A stretch of DNA of 39,501 nt from Afipia sp. (GTDB lineage Bacteria > Pseudomonadota > Alphaproteobacteria > Rhizobiales > Xanthobacteraceae): assembly GCA_017474385.1 (NCBI GenBank), contig JAFVHU010000157.1, positions 1-39,501 on the forward strand, given 5' to 3'. Both the position numbers and the translations under genes were made by a program. The notes beneath the pieces were generated by a model, which saw only the letters and a program-made list of their open reading frames with translations, made no database searches and was not told the DNA's origin. Positions 1-8,532 of the stretch are shown piece after piece (positions within the stretch are counted from its first letter, which is position 1; each line of letters opens with the position of its first letter).

Positions 1-322
1 ACACCGTGCGCGGATGATTTCCTCAGGGTCGCCCCTGACCATCGACCGGGATAATGACAAGAATCCAGTGGTTTCGCTACGTGAAATCGCTGATACGACC
101 ATTTCTCCCGAGGATTTGCGGGAAGAACTGGTCCATTCCCTCCAGAAGTTCGTCGAAGTGGACGAGCCGGAACCCGATACTGTGCCGCTGATCGGCTCCG
201 CGGGCGCCTCTGTTGACGCCGACGACACCGAAGTGGCTGTCGAGCGCATGACGGAAGAAGAGCTTTTGAAGGGTCTGGAAGGCCTTGCTCCTCCCGAGGA
301 GCAGCCCGAGGAAGACGAATAA
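1..322 (+). CDS. rpoZ: RNA polymerase omega subunit, C-terminal part (5' end outside window)
   Basis: Omega is the small subunit that helps assemble and stabilise RNA polymerase; in proteobacteria it also forms part of a ppGpp binding site. The open frame runs in from the window edge: bases 2-13 read HRAR directly before the internal Met at 14, which fits the conserved omega segment 'AHRAR-(M/Q)-(I/L)-SSG'. The usual N-terminal residues are therefore missing only because the window starts here. The remaining part contains the [17 protein letters not shown] region and a long acidic tail ending EEQPEEDE, typical of rhizobial omega. It ends with TAA and is followed by a strong terminator. The neighbour rsh makes ppGpp, the usual rpoZ-spoT arrangement. 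Confidence 0.93.
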   Translation, partial: HRARMISSGSPLTIDRDNDKNPVVSLREIADTTISPEDLREELVHSLQKFVEVDEPEPDTVPLIGSAGASVDADDTEVAVERMTEEELLKGLEGLAPPEEQPEEDE

Positions 323-365
323 AGCGTTCGCCGCGGACTTTTCCGGCGTCTCACGCCGTTTTTAC

Positions 366-398
366 GCAAAGGCCCGGGCGGATCGTCCGGGCCTTTGC
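366..398 (+). terminator. Intrinsic terminator after rpoZ
   Basis: A perfect 12-bp stem, GCAAAGGCCCGG (366-377) with CCGGGCCTTTGC (387-398), encloses a 9-nt loop and is followed by a T-rich tract to about 417. It separates rpoZ from rsh, so rsh probably has its own promoter in 399-456. Confidence 0.85.
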
Positions 399-456
399 AT
401 TTATTGACATTTTTAGTGTCTTCCTTGCGATTATCGGCGAACGGGCGATATTGTGA

Positions 457-2781
457 ATGGCGGTTCCTTTTCGAGGGCCGCCAATAAGGCAGGCAAGCGG
501 AATGGCGATCTGGAGGCGAAATCAGCCCCAAATGCAAGCGGCGACCGAAGCGGTGGCAGCGGCTCCAGCTGCGCCCCCGCCGCTGCCGGCCAAGAAGCCC
601 GTTCGGACCAAAATGATGCGCCAGTACGACCTGGTGGACCGGGTCCGGGCCTATAATCCCAATACCGACGAAGACCTGCTCAACCGGGCCTATGTCTACG
701 CCATGATGGCCCATGGCGAGCAGAAGCGCGCTTCCGGCGATCCGTACTTTTCGCACCCCCTCGAGGTTGCCGCGATCCTCACCAACCTGAAGCTGGACGA
801 CGCCACAATTGTCGCCGCGTTGCTTCACGACACCATCGAGGACACCGAATCGACCCGCTCCGAAATCGATCAGATGTTCGGTCAGGAAATCGGTGCGCTG
901 GTGGAGGGGCTGACCAAGCTGAAGCGGCTTGAGCTGGTGTCGCGCGAAGCAAAGCAGGCCGAGAACCTGCGCAAGCTGCTGCTGGCGATCGCCGACGATG
1001 TGCGCGTATTGCTCATCAAGCTCGCCGACCGGTTGCACAACATGCGGACGCTGGAATTTGTGCCACCGGCGTCGCGTCACCGGATCGCGGAAGAGACCCT
1101 CGACATCTATGCGCCGCTCGCCGGCCGCATGGGTATGCAAGAAATGCGCGAAGAGCTGGAAGACCTGTCGTTCAAGGTGATCGATCCGGAGGCGCACGCC
1201 GTCGTGGTGCAGCGTCTGGATGCGCTCGAAGAGCGCGATCGCAATCTGATCGGCGAAATTGAAGCCCAGCTTTCCGCCAAGCTCGCCAAGAACGGTGTGA
1301 ACGCGCACGTGAAAGGCCGCCGCAAGCAGCCGTTCTCGATCTGGATGAAGATGGAGCGAAAGTCGGTCGGCTTCGAGCAACTGTCCGACATCTTCGGATT
1401 CCGCATCGTCGTCAACAGCATCGCCGAGGTCTATCGCACGGTCGGCATCGTGCACACGACGTGGCCGGTGGTGCCCGGACGGTTCAAGGATTACATCTCG
1501 ACGCCCAAGCAGAACGATTATCGTTCGATCCACACCACGGTGATCGGCCCCGGCAAGCAGCGCGTCGAACTGCAAATCCGCACCGAGGAGATGGACCGGG
1601 TCAACGAGTACGGCATCGCGGCTCATGCCATCTACAAGGACGGAGTCGGCTCGCCCACCGAGCGGCTCAAGCTGGAATCGAATGCGTTCGCGTGGCTGCG
1701 CCACACCGTCGAGGTTTTGTCGGAGAGCGCCAATCCGGAAGAATTCCTCGAACACACCAAGATGGAGCTGTTCCACGATCAGGTGTTCTGCTTCACGCCG
1801 AAGGGAAAGCTGATCGCGCTGCCGCGTCATGCCAATGTGATCGATTTCGCGTACGCTGTGCACACCGACGTCGGCAACAGCGCCGTCGGCTGCAAGATCA
1901 ACGGCAAGTTCGCGCCGCTGTCATCCGAATTGCAGAATGGCGACGAGGTTGAAGTCCTCACGTCGCAGGCGCAGTCGGCGCCGCCGACGGCGTGGGAATC
2001 GCTCGCGGTCACCGGCAAGGCCAAGGCCGCGATCCGCCGCGCCACCCGCACCGCGGTGCGCGATCAATATGCCGGTCTCGGACGGCGCATCGTCGAACGC
2101 TTGTTCATGCGGGCCAAGATCGTTTACGCCGACGACAAGCTGAAGGGCGCGCTTCCGCGTCTTGCGCGGGCATCCATCGACGACGTGATGGCGGCGGTGG
2201 GGCGCGGCGAGATGAAAGCGTCGGACGTCGCACGCGCGATGTATCCGGACTACAAGGAGGAGGCGCGTCTCAGCGGCAAAAAGGCCGCCGGCGCCAAGCC
2301 CAAACCGTCAGGCGACGCCAAGGCGTCGAATGCGATTCCGATCCGCGGCATCAACAGCGATCTGCCGGTGAAGTTCGCGCCGAACGGCGGCGCCGTGCCG
2401 GGTGACCGCATCGTCGGCATCGTGACGCCGGGCGAGGGCATCACGATCTATCCGATCCAGTCGCCGGCGCTGAAGGATTTCGAGGAGGAGCCGGAACGCT
2501 GGCTCGACGTCCGGTGGGACACCGATGAAGCAACGCCGCGGCGTTTCCCGGCGCGGCTGCATGTGCAGAACGTCAACGAGCCGGGCAGCCTTGCGCAGGT
2601 CGCGTCGGTGATCGCGGAACATGACGGCAACATCGACAACATCAGCATGAGCCGCCGCTCTCCGGATTTCACAGAGCTCACCATCGATCTTGAGGTCTAT
2701 GACCTGAAGCATTTGAACGGTATTATCGCTCAGCTTCGCGCCAAGGCGGTCGTCGCCAGTGTCGATCGCATCAACGGCTAG
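457..2781 (+). CDS. rsh: Bifunctional (p)ppGpp synthetase/hydrolase
   Basis: Makes and degrades the stringent-response alarmone (p)ppGpp in the cytosol. With 774 codons from the first ATG it has the full Rel/Spo architecture: HD hydrolase domain with H100, H124-D125 and D191 in KLADRLHNM; synthetase domain with RFKDYI at 342-347 and ELQIRT at 371-376; a TGS domain around 435-500; and a C-terminal ACT domain over the last 75 residues. The RxKD form of the synthetase loop and the intact HD site indicate a truly bifunctional enzyme, the only type most alphaproteobacteria have. The first 52 residues are Ala/Pro-rich and unconserved, and no good ribosome site precedes the ATG at 457. Starts at 502 or at the MMRQYDLV methionines (613/616) are possible. 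Confidence 0.95.
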   Translation: MAVPFRGPPIRQASGMAIWRRNQPQMQAATEAVAAAPAAPPPLPAKKPVRTKMMRQYDLVDRVRAYNPNTDEDLLNRAYVYAMMAHGEQKRASGDPYFSHPLEVAAILTNLKLDDATIVAALLHDTIEDTESTRSEIDQMFGQEIGALVEGLTKLKRLELVSREAKQAENLRKLLLAIADDVRVLLIKLADRLHNMRTLEFVPPASRHRIAEETLDIYAPLAGRMGMQEMREELEDLSFKVIDPEAHAVVVQRLDALEERDRNLIGEIEAQLSAKLAKNGVNAHVKGRRKQPFSIWMKMERKSVGFEQLSDIFGFRIVVNSIAEVYRTVGIVHTTWPVVPGRFKDYISTPKQNDYRSIHTTVIGPGKQRVELQIRTEEMDRVNEYGIAAHAIYKDGVGSPTERLKLESNAFAWLRHTVEVLSESANPEEFLEHTKMELFHDQVFCFTPKGKLIALPRHANVIDFAYAVHTDVGNSAVGCKINGKFAPLSSELQNGDEVEVLTSQAQSAPPTAWESLAVTGKAKAAIRRATRTAVRDQYAGLGRRIVERLFMRAKIVYADDKLKGALPRLARASIDDVMAAVGRGEMKASDVARAMYPDYKEEARLSGKKAAGAKPKPSGDAKASNAIPIRGINSDLPVKFAPNGGAVPGDRIVGIVTPGEGITIYPIQSPALKDFEEEPERWLDVRWDTDEATPRRFPARLHVQNVNEPGSLAQVASVIAEHDGNIDNISMSRRSPDFTELTIDLEVYDLKHLNGIIAQLRAKAVVASVDRING

Positions 2782-2818
2782 TCGCATCACCCGTTAATCA
2801 CGTCACTCTAGGTTTTCC

Positions 2819-3586
2819 ATGCCCGCAATTCCGCCGCTGCGTCTCGGGGTCAATGTCGATCACGTTGCGACCCTGCGCAACGCGCGCGGCGGGCGCGCGC
2901 CCGATCCGGTGCGCGCTGCCTTGCTCGCGATCGAAGCGGGGGCAGACGGTATCACTGCGCATCTGCGCGAAGATCGCCGCCATATCCGCGACGACGATAT
3001 GGTGCGGCTGAAAGCCGAAATCTCCAAGCCGCTGAACTTTGAAATGGCGGCGACAGCTGAGATGCTGCAAATCGCGCTCGCGACCAAGCCGCATGCAGCC
3101 TGCCTCGTGCCGGAGCGGCGTACTGAAGTGACGACCGAGGGTGGGCTGGATGTGATCGGGCAGCGCGATGCGCTCGGGCCCTTCATTGCGAGGCTGAACG
3201 ACGCCGGTATTCGCGTCTCGTTGTTCATCGCGGCCGATCCGGCCCAGATCGAGATGGCGGCCAAACTGAAATCGCCCGTGATCGAGATTCACGTCGGCGC
3301 CTGGTGCGACGCCGTGATGGAGGGGCAAAAGCAAAAGGCCGACGCCGAATGGCAGCGCATCGTCGCCGGCGCCAAGCTTGCGCAGTCCGCCGGGCTTGAA
3401 GTTCATGCCGGGCATGGCCTCGATTATGTGACGGCGGAAACCATCTCTGCGCTGCCGCAGATCGTTGAGTTGAACATCGGTCATTTCATGATGGGTGAGG
3501 CGATGTTCGTCGGTTTGTCCCAGACCATTCGCGATATGCGTGCGGCGATGGATCGTGGACGGAAGTCGCTCCGGGGTCATCGCTAG
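2819..3586 (+). CDS. pdxJ: Pyridoxine 5'-phosphate synthase
   Basis: Condenses 1-deoxyxylulose 5-phosphate with 3-amino-2-oxopropyl phosphate to give pyridoxine 5'-phosphate, the ring-closing step of the DXP-dependent vitamin B6 pathway. The 255-residue product has the family signature NVDHVATLR at 12-20, HLREDRRHI at 48-56 (H48 matching catalytic His45 of E. coli), a conserved Glu in NFEMAAT and the late His in AGHGLDY. Length is close to the family norm. The gene sits 37 bp after rsh and reads toward acpS, the usual pdxJ-acpS order. Its stop codon TAG (3584-3586) lies inside the left arm of a palindromic repeat, so the last residues or stop may have been set by the repeat insertion. Confidence 0.96.
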   Translation: MPAIPPLRLGVNVDHVATLRNARGGRAPDPVRAALLAIEAGADGITAHLREDRRHIRDDDMVRLKAEISKPLNFEMAATAEMLQIALATKPHAACLVPERRTEVTTEGGLDVIGQRDALGPFIARLNDAGIRVSLFIAADPAQIEMAAKLKSPVIEIHVGAWCDAVMEGQKQKADAEWQRIVAGAKLAQSAGLEVHAGHGLDYVTAETISALPQIVELNIGHFMMGEAMFVGLSQTIRDMRAAMDRGRKSLRGHR

Positions 3587-3659
3587 TGTGGCGGTTCGCA
3601 AGTCCGCGCGGTCGCTACCGCATGCTCCGATGCGGACTTGCGCACCAAAGCCACACTAG
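3583..3659. repeat. Palindromic intergenic repeat, unit 1
   Basis: Inverted repeat with arms CTAGTGTGGC + CGCAAGTCCGC (3583-3592 and 3597-3607) matched by GCGGACTTGCG + GCCACACTAG (3632-3642 and 3650-3659). The arms are perfect apart from the short inner spacers. The left end overlaps the pdxJ stop codon. The outer TAGTGT is shared with the next unit, suggesting one family. I recall similar TAGTGT-bounded palindromes in Bradyrhizobium and Rhodopseudomonas genomes but cannot verify this here. Confidence 0.8.
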
Positions 3660-3670
3660 AATCATGTTTT

Positions 3671-3746
3671 CTAGTGTCCTTTCGAATCCGAAGTTCGCGA
3701 AGGAAAGTGCTGCAAAATGGAGCGAACTTCGGATTCAGGACACTAA
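3671..3746. repeat. Palindromic intergenic repeat, unit 2
   Basis: Second inverted repeat directly after unit 1. Left arm CTAGTGTCC (3671-3679) plus GAATCCGAAGTTCGC (3684-3698); right arm GCGAACTTCGGATTC (3722-3736) plus GGACACTA (3738-3745). It ends 4 bp before the acpS start. The AGGA within its right arm (3737-3740) is the only Shine-Dalgarno-like sequence in front of acpS. Confidence 0.8.
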
Positions 3747-3749
3747 GCC

Positions 3750-4169
3750 ATGATCATCGGCATCGGGTCGGACATCATCGACATTACACGCATCGAGAAG
3801 GTGATCGGTCGTCACGGCGACCGGTTTATCGATCGCATTTTCACGGTCGCCGAGCGGGCCAAGGCCGAGCGCCGTTCCAAGATGCCGAAATTGGTGTGGG
3901 CAACCTACGCCAAGCGGTTCGCCGCCAAGGAGGCTTGCTCGAAGGCGCTGGGTACCGGCATCCGGCAGGGCGTCTGGTGGCGCGACATGGGGGTGGTCAA
4001 TCTGGCCGGGGGGCGGCCCACCATGAAACTGACCGGCGGCGCGCTGGCGCGGCTCGAATCCCTGACCCCTCCGGGCCATGAAGCGCGGATTGACCTTACA
4101 ATTACGGATGACTGGCCGCTGGCGCAGGCGTTTGTCATCATTTCGGCTGTCCCCGCGGTGAAGGTCTGA
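3750..4169 (+). CDS. acpS: Holo-[acyl-carrier-protein] synthase
   Basis: Transfers 4'-phosphopantetheine from coenzyme A to a serine of apo-ACP, switching on fatty acid synthesis. The 139-residue product carries the two family motifs: GIGSDIID with the magnesium ligand D8, and KRFAAKEAC with E61. The length is normal for the AcpS type. It is the canonical neighbour of pdxJ, and lepB, rnc and era follow in the usual order. The start is fixed by the N-terminal motif beginning at MIIGIGSD. The upstream region is entirely repeat DNA (3583-3746), so translation signals probably come from the repeat. Confidence 0.95.
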   Translation: MIIGIGSDIIDITRIEKVIGRHGDRFIDRIFTVAERAKAERRSKMPKLVWATYAKRFAAKEACSKALGTGIRQGVWWRDMGVVNLAGGRPTMKLTGGALARLESLTPPGHEARIDLTITDDWPLAQAFVIISAVPAVKV

Positions 4170-4375
4170 GCCACCCCGGAGCGCGGTTCCGAACTGCCGA
4201 AAAATCTAAAATTCACTGAACGGTCAGATGATTAGCAAGTTTTCATGAGCCCGTTGATTGCACCCCCTGCGACAACGGTCTAAAACCCGCGCGGGTGATT
4301 TGGGCGGCGTCTTTGCCTCTGATGGGCACAAAGGTCCAGTTCCGAGGCATGAAAAACCAGGATTCGAAAGAGCAG

Positions 4376-5134
4376 ATGAGCGTGACAACACCGGCCAAAT
4401 CCGAAGGCGGCGTCGGCGAGACCGTCCGCGTCGTCATTCACGCGCTCATTATTGCGCTGGTGATCCGGACCTTCCTGTTTCAGCCCTTTAACATTCCGTC
4501 GGGATCGATGAAGGCGACGCTGCTGGTCGGCGACTACCTGTTCGTCTCGAAGTATTCATACGGCTATAGCCACTACTCGATCCCCCTGTCGCCGCGGCTG
4601 TTCACCGGCCGCATCTTTGGTTCCGATCCGGCGCGCGGCGACATCGTCGTGTTCCGTCTGCCGAAGGATGACACCACTGACTATATCAAGCGCGTCATCG
4701 GATTGCCGGGCGACCGCATCCAGATGAAGGAAGGCTTGCTCTATATCAACGACAAGCCGGTGGAGCGTGAACGGCTGCCGGATTTCGTTGGTGAGGATCC
4801 TTGCGGGTCGGATGCCACGGCGCGCGTCAAGCAGTGGAAGGAAACGCTGCCGAACGGCGTGAGCTACAAGTCGCTCGATTGCGTCGATAATGGTTTCTAC
4901 GACAACACCAATGTCTACACGGTGCCGCCCGGCCACTTCTTCATGATGGGCGACAACCGCGACAACTCAACCGACAGCCGCGTCCTGTCGGCGGTGGGTT
5001 ATGTGCCGTCCGAAAACCTGATCGGCCGTGCGCAGATGATCTTCTTCTCCATTGCCGAAGGCGAACAGGCCTGGCAGTTCTGGCGCTGGCCGGTTTCGGT
5101 GCGCTGGAATCGCATTTTCTCCATCGTGCGATGA
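4376..5134 (+). CDS. lepB: Signal peptidase I
   Basis: Membrane-bound serine/lysine protease that removes signal peptides from secreted proteins after Sec or Tat export. One transmembrane segment (about residues 19-36, ALIIALVIRTFLF) is followed by the catalytic serine S44 in IPSGSMK and the catalytic lysine K105 in DYIKRVIGLPGD, then the conserved MMGDNRDNSTDSR box near residue 215. I chose the ATG at 4376 (MSVTTPAKSEGG) because it gives the usual short cytosolic tail; the frame stays open upstream to ATGs at 4295 and 4349, which would add 27 or 9 residues. The stop codon overlaps the start of rnc (ATGA), suggesting coupled translation. Confidence 0.94.
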   Translation: MSVTTPAKSEGGVGETVRVVIHALIIALVIRTFLFQPFNIPSGSMKATLLVGDYLFVSKYSYGYSHYSIPLSPRLFTGRIFGSDPARGDIVVFRLPKDDTTDYIKRVIGLPGDRIQMKEGLLYINDKPVERERLPDFVGEDPCGSDATARVKQWKETLPNGVSYKSLDCVDNGFYDNTNVYTVPPGHFFMMGDNRDNSTDSRVLSAVGYVPSENLIGRAQMIFFSIAEGEQAWQFWRWPVSVRWNRIFSIVR

Positions 5135-5937
5135 GCGGCGAACCCGCAATCGTCAAAACTCCTCCGACTACGGACGACGCTGCGGATGCAGGTGTCGCAG
5201 AGGTCAAGCCTGCGAAGAAAAAAGCACGCAGGCCGAGTGCGAAGGCTGCCGCAAAGATCATCGAAGAGCGCATCGGCCATACCTTCGCCGATCCCGCGCT
5301 GCTGGCGACCGCTTTCACCCATGTCTCTGCATTGAAGTCCGTTCGCCGCGGCGACAGCTATCAGCGGCTCGAGTTTCTCGGCGACCACGTCTTGGGTCTG
5401 ATCGTTTCGGACATGCTGTATCGGGCATTTCCGAAAGCAGATGAAGGCGAATTGTCGAAGCGTCTCGCCGATCTGGTCCGCCGCGAAGCCTGCGCCGACG
5501 TCGCCAAGTCGCTCGGGCTGGATGAAGGCATCAAGCTCGGATCGGTGGGCGCGGGTGCCGGCGCGCGGTTGCGCAATTCGGTGCTGGGGGATATCTGCGA
5601 AGCAGTGATCGGCGCCGTGTTCCTCGACGGCGGCTATGCGGCGGCGGCGCAATTCGTCGAACGCAACTGGACCGAGCGGATGCGCAAGCCGGTGCGCCCG
5701 CTGCGCGATCCGAAAACGATTTTGCAGGAATGGGCGCAAGGCAAGGGACTGCCGACGCCGGTCTATCGCGAGGTCGAACGGACCGGACCGCACCACGATC
5801 CGCAGTTTCGCGTCGCGGTGGAATTGCCGGGATTGACCCCGGCGGAAGGTGTTGGCGGCAGCAAGCGCGCCGCAGAGAAGCTTGCGGCGACAGCGCTGCT
5901 GAAGCGGGAAGGCGTAACGGGCGGCAATGATGCCTGA
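5131..5937 (+). CDS. rnc: Ribonuclease III
   Basis: Endonuclease that cleaves double-stranded RNA in rRNA precursors and some mRNAs. The 268-residue product has a basic, low-complexity N-terminal extension of about 40 residues, then the RNase III domain with the signature RLEFLGDHVLGL (79-90; E81 and D85) and the second acidic pair D154/E157 in LGDICEAVIGAVFLD, and a dsRNA-binding domain at about 194-262 starting PKTILQEWAQ. The ATG overlaps the lepB stop by 4 bp, and the 3' end overlaps era by 11 bp. The lepB-rnc-era operon is classical. The extension is also seen in other members of this lineage as I remember it. Confidence 0.95.
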   Translation: MSGEPAIVKTPPTTDDAADAGVAEVKPAKKKARRPSAKAAAKIIEERIGHTFADPALLATAFTHVSALKSVRRGDSYQRLEFLGDHVLGLIVSDMLYRAFPKADEGELSKRLADLVRREACADVAKSLGLDEGIKLGSVGAGAGARLRNSVLGDICEAVIGAVFLDGGYAAAAQFVERNWTERMRKPVRPLRDPKTILQEWAQGKGLPTPVYREVERTGPHHDPQFRVAVELPGLTPAEGVGGSKRAAEKLAATALLKREGVTGGNDA

Positions 5938-6856
5938 CGAACTGCAAGAGAATTCATCCCGCGAGACGCGCTGCGGCTTCGTCGCGCTGATCGGTGCGCC
6001 GAATGTCGGCAAGTCGACGCTGGTCAACGCGCTGGTCGGATCGAAGGTCACCATCGTCTCGAAGAAGGTGCAGACGACGCGCGCGCTGATCCGCGGCATC
6101 GTGATCGAAGACAATGCACAGATCATTCTCGTCGATACGCCCGGAATCTTTGCGCCGAAGCGACGGCTCGACCGTGCCATGGTCTCGACCGCGTGGAGCG
6201 GCGCACATGACGCCGATCTCGTCTGCGTGCTGCTGGATGCCCGCGCCGGTATCGACGACGAGGCGGACGTGATCCTGACCAAACTGTCGGCAGTCAATCA
6301 CCCCAAAATTCTGGTGCTGAACAAGATCGACCTGGTACCGCGTGAAAAGCTTCTTGCGCTGGCGCAGAAGGCCAATGAGCGGCTCGAATTCACCCAGACC
6401 TTCATGGTCTCGGCGCTGTCGGGCGACGGCGTTGACGATCTGCGCCGTACCTTGGCCAAGGATGTGCCCCCGGGTCCGTTCCACTATCCCGAAGACCAGA
6501 TGTCGGACGCACCGCTACGGCATCTCGCGGCGGAAATCACGCGCGAGAAAATCTACCGCCATCTGCATCAGGAACTGCCGTATCAGTCCACGGTCGAAAC
6601 CGACTCATGGACCGACCGCAAGGACAAGTCGGTGCGGATCGAGCAGACGATCTATGTGGAGCGCGACAGTCAGCGCAAGATCGTGCTCGGCAAGGGCGGG
6701 GCGACGATCAAGGCGATTGGCGCGGATTCCCGCAAGGAGATCGCGGAGATCGTCGGCCAGCCGGTGCATCTGTTTCTGTTCGTGAAGGTGCGCGACGGCT
6801 GGGGTGACGATCCGGAGCGTTATCGGGAAATGGGGCTGGAGTTTCCTAAAGAATGA
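5927..6856 (+). CDS. era: GTPase Era, 30S ribosome assembly
   Basis: GTP-binding protein that binds the 3' end of 16S rRNA and acts in 30S maturation and cell-cycle control. All GTPase motifs are visible: G1 GAPNVGKS at 23-30, the TTR of G2 near residue 50, G3 DTPG at 70-73 and G4 NKID at 132-135. The KH RNA-binding domain has the GKGGATIK loop at 255-262. Length 309 is typical. It starts inside the end of rnc, with tandem ATGs at 5927 and 5930 as possible initiators. Likely translated together with rnc. Confidence 0.96.
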   Translation: MMPDELQENSSRETRCGFVALIGAPNVGKSTLVNALVGSKVTIVSKKVQTTRALIRGIVIEDNAQIILVDTPGIFAPKRRLDRAMVSTAWSGAHDADLVCVLLDARAGIDDEADVILTKLSAVNHPKILVLNKIDLVPREKLLALAQKANERLEFTQTFMVSALSGDGVDDLRRTLAKDVPPGPFHYPEDQMSDAPLRHLAAEITREKIYRHLHQELPYQSTVETDSWTDRKDKSVRIEQTIYVERDSQRKIVLGKGGATIKAIGADSRKEIAEIVGQPVHLFLFVKVRDGWGDDPERYREMGLEFPKE

Positions 6857-6863
6857 TCAAGGA

Positions 6864-7262
6864 ATGACCGGACCCGACGTCAAGGTGCCGACCAACATCT
6901 TCTATTTTGAGGTGCTGCTGTATCTGTCGCTGCTCATCGACGTGCTGTCGGCTGCGTTTCTTGATCGGATGCCCGACGATGTCACCGAGTCGACGAAGCT
7001 GGCCGTCAATTTCATCGCAGTCATGATGACGCTCGGGTTTGTCCAGCTCGTCTGGCTCACGGCGCACCGGCGCAAGAGCTGGGCGCGGATGATCCTGGTG
7101 GTGGCGCTGATTCTGTCGGTGGCCTCCATCGTCACGACGATCGGCGAAATCGGACTGCAATTCGGCACATTCGTGGACGTGATTTCGACGGCACTGACGG
7201 CGCTCGGCCTGTCGTTCTCATTCACCGGCGATGCCAAGGACTGGTTCCGGCAGCCGGAATAG
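6864..7262 (+). CDS. Small integral membrane protein, four predicted spans, function unknown
   Basis: I do not recognise a named family. From the ATG at 6864 the product has 132 residues with four hydrophobic stretches: roughly 13-34 (FYFEVLLYLSLLIDVLSAAFL), 46-65, 73-95 and 101-117. Short charged loops such as HRRKS lie between spans 2 and 3, and the tail DAKDWFRQPE is polar. The frame is open further upstream to a GTG at 6804 inside era, but the hydrophobic core and the 7-bp gap after era favour 6864. The AAGGA just before the ATG is very close to it, so initiation may be coupled to era. It lies between era and recO, so it is probably part of the same operon. Confidence 0.75.
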   Translation: MTGPDVKVPTNIFYFEVLLYLSLLIDVLSAAFLDRMPDDVTESTKLAVNFIAVMMTLGFVQLVWLTAHRRKSWARMILVVALILSVASIVTTIGEIGLQFGTFVDVISTALTALGLSFSFTGDAKDWFRQPE

Positions 7263-7320
7263 GCGCACTATCCGCACCCATGCTGCTGCGGATGAGCCCA
7301 GAATCCTGTAAGCTTCAGCC

Positions 7321-8067
7321 ATGGAATGGACTGACGAAGGCATTGTTCTGGGCGTGCGGCGGCATGGCGAATCCAGCGCCATCGTCGAACTGCTGACGCG
7401 CAGTCATGGCCGTCATCTGGGACTGGTGCGCGGAGGCGCGGGTTCGCGGATGCGTCCGCTGCTTCAGCCCGGAAACACGGTGAGCGCGGTCTGGCGCGCG
7501 CGGCTCGATGAGCATCTCGGATACTACGCGGTCGAGGGCACACGGCTGCGTGCGGCCACGATGTTCGGATCGCCCCATGCGGTCTACGGCGTGACCCATA
7601 TGGCGTCGCTGGTGCGGCTGCTGCCCGAGCGGGATCCGCACGAAGACATCTACGAGATGCTGGAATCCATTCTCAACGATTTCGACGATGTGGGTACGGC
7701 GGGCGTGCAACTGGTGAAGTTCGAGCTGGCGATGCTGACCGAGCTTGGCTTCGGCCTCGACCTGTCGTCCTGTGCCGCGAGCGGCGCGGTGAACGATCTG
7801 GTTTATGTCTCGCCGAAATCAGGCGCGGCGGTCTCGCGGCAGGCGGGTGAGCCGTGGCGCGACCGGCTGTTGCGGTTGCCGCCGTTCCTGCGCGAGAGCG
7901 ATGACGGAACCAACGGCTGGTCCGGCCAGGACATCGAGGACGGATTCCGGCTGACCGGGCTTTTCCTGTTGCGCAATGTGCTCGAGCCGCGCGGGCAGGG
8001 TCATTCGGATGCACGCGACGGTTTTATCGCAGCGGTGACACGGCCGCGTGCCAGAGCCGCTCTGTAG
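7321..8067 (+). CDS. recO: DNA repair protein RecO
   Basis: Recombination mediator that loads RecA on SSB-coated single-stranded DNA in the RecFOR pathway. The 248-residue product has the N-terminal OB-fold start [26 protein letters not shown], the [11 protein letters not shown] segment, and the helical C-terminal part with [25 protein letters not shown]. Only a single Cys is seen in that region, so no zinc cluster is evident. It follows the era block as in most Rhizobiales. The start matches the family N-terminus, 58 bp after the preceding gene. Confidence 0.94.
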   Translation: MEWTDEGIVLGVRRHGESSAIVELLTRSHGRHLGLVRGGAGSRMRPLLQPGNTVSAVWRARLDEHLGYYAVEGTRLRAATMFGSPHAVYGVTHMASLVRLLPERDPHEDIYEMLESILNDFDDVGTAGVQLVKFELAMLTELGFGLDLSSCAASGAVNDLVYVSPKSGAAVSRQAGEPWRDRLLRLPPFLRESDDGTNGWSGQDIEDGFRLTGLFLLRNVLEPRGQGHSDARDGFIAAVTRPRARAAL

Positions 8068-8174
8068 ATTTAGCAATTCTGCAAAAGATGGTTCGCCCGC
8101 AATTGAGCAAAGACTGCAACGTTCGATTCATTAAGCGACACTACGATTCAGTGGAAAAAGTCGGAGACGTGCAG

Positions 8175-8417
8175 ATGAAATCGTTAAATGCCATCAAGTT
8201 TACGAGCATATTTGCACTAGTCATGGGAATTGGGCTTGGGTCCATATGGATGATGCTGGGGCGATCATGGTTTGAGGTAACCTTCTGGGTTATTGGAGGC
8301 CTGTGGATGGGCTACCGGGCCGGCGGCAAATTGTTGGGGCAAAGGAAATTGCCTCTCGATGCGACGTTCGGTGACTTTCTCGACAGCCAAAAGACTGAAC
8401 TCGACAGTAGCCGTTGA
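8175..8417 (+). CDS. Small membrane protein, unknown function, low GC
   Basis: Not recognised. From the ATG at 8175 the product has 80 residues with two hydrophobic segments: about 10-24 (FALVMGIGLGSIWMML) and 29-45 (FEVTFWVIGGLWMGY), then a soluble tail. The start is supported by GGAG at 8163-8166 with 8-bp spacing; the frame also extends upstream to an ATG at 8088. By hand count G+C is 49 of 120 (41%) over 8101-8220, clearly below the neighbours, and the codon use is unlike that of recO and parC. This suggests recent acquisition. It is followed by a bidirectional terminator. Confidence 0.6.
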   Translation: MKSLNAIKFTSIFALVMGIGLGSIWMMLGRSWFEVTFWVIGGLWMGYRAGGKLLGQRKLPLDATFGDFLDSQKTELDSSR

Positions 8418-8481
8418 GATTCGAGCGCAGCAAATGCGCAATGTGCTAGAGCCGCGCGCACGAGCGGTTGCCGAATAAACA

Positions 8482-8509
8482 AAACGGGCCGGATTGCTCC
8501 GGCCCGTTT
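8482..8509. terminator. Bidirectional intrinsic terminator
   Basis: Perfect 12-bp stem AAACGGGCCGGA / TCCGGCCCGTTT around a TTGC loop. The A-start and T-end of the stem make it usable from both sides, which fits its place between the rightward gene ending at 8417 and the leftward gene ending at 8533. Confidence 0.85.
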
Positions 8510-8532
8510 GCTGCTTATCGGCAAATCCAAAA

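Noticed and set aside
3638-4081. 147-residue frame overlapping acpS
   Set aside because: Begins inside the palindromic repeats and overlaps acpS in another frame; composition is non-protein-like.
4999-6297. 432-residue open frame on the minus strand
   Set aside because: It runs antisense across lepB, rnc and era, which are certain. The translation is Arg/Ser/Ala-rich with no domain, typical of a high-GC shadow frame.
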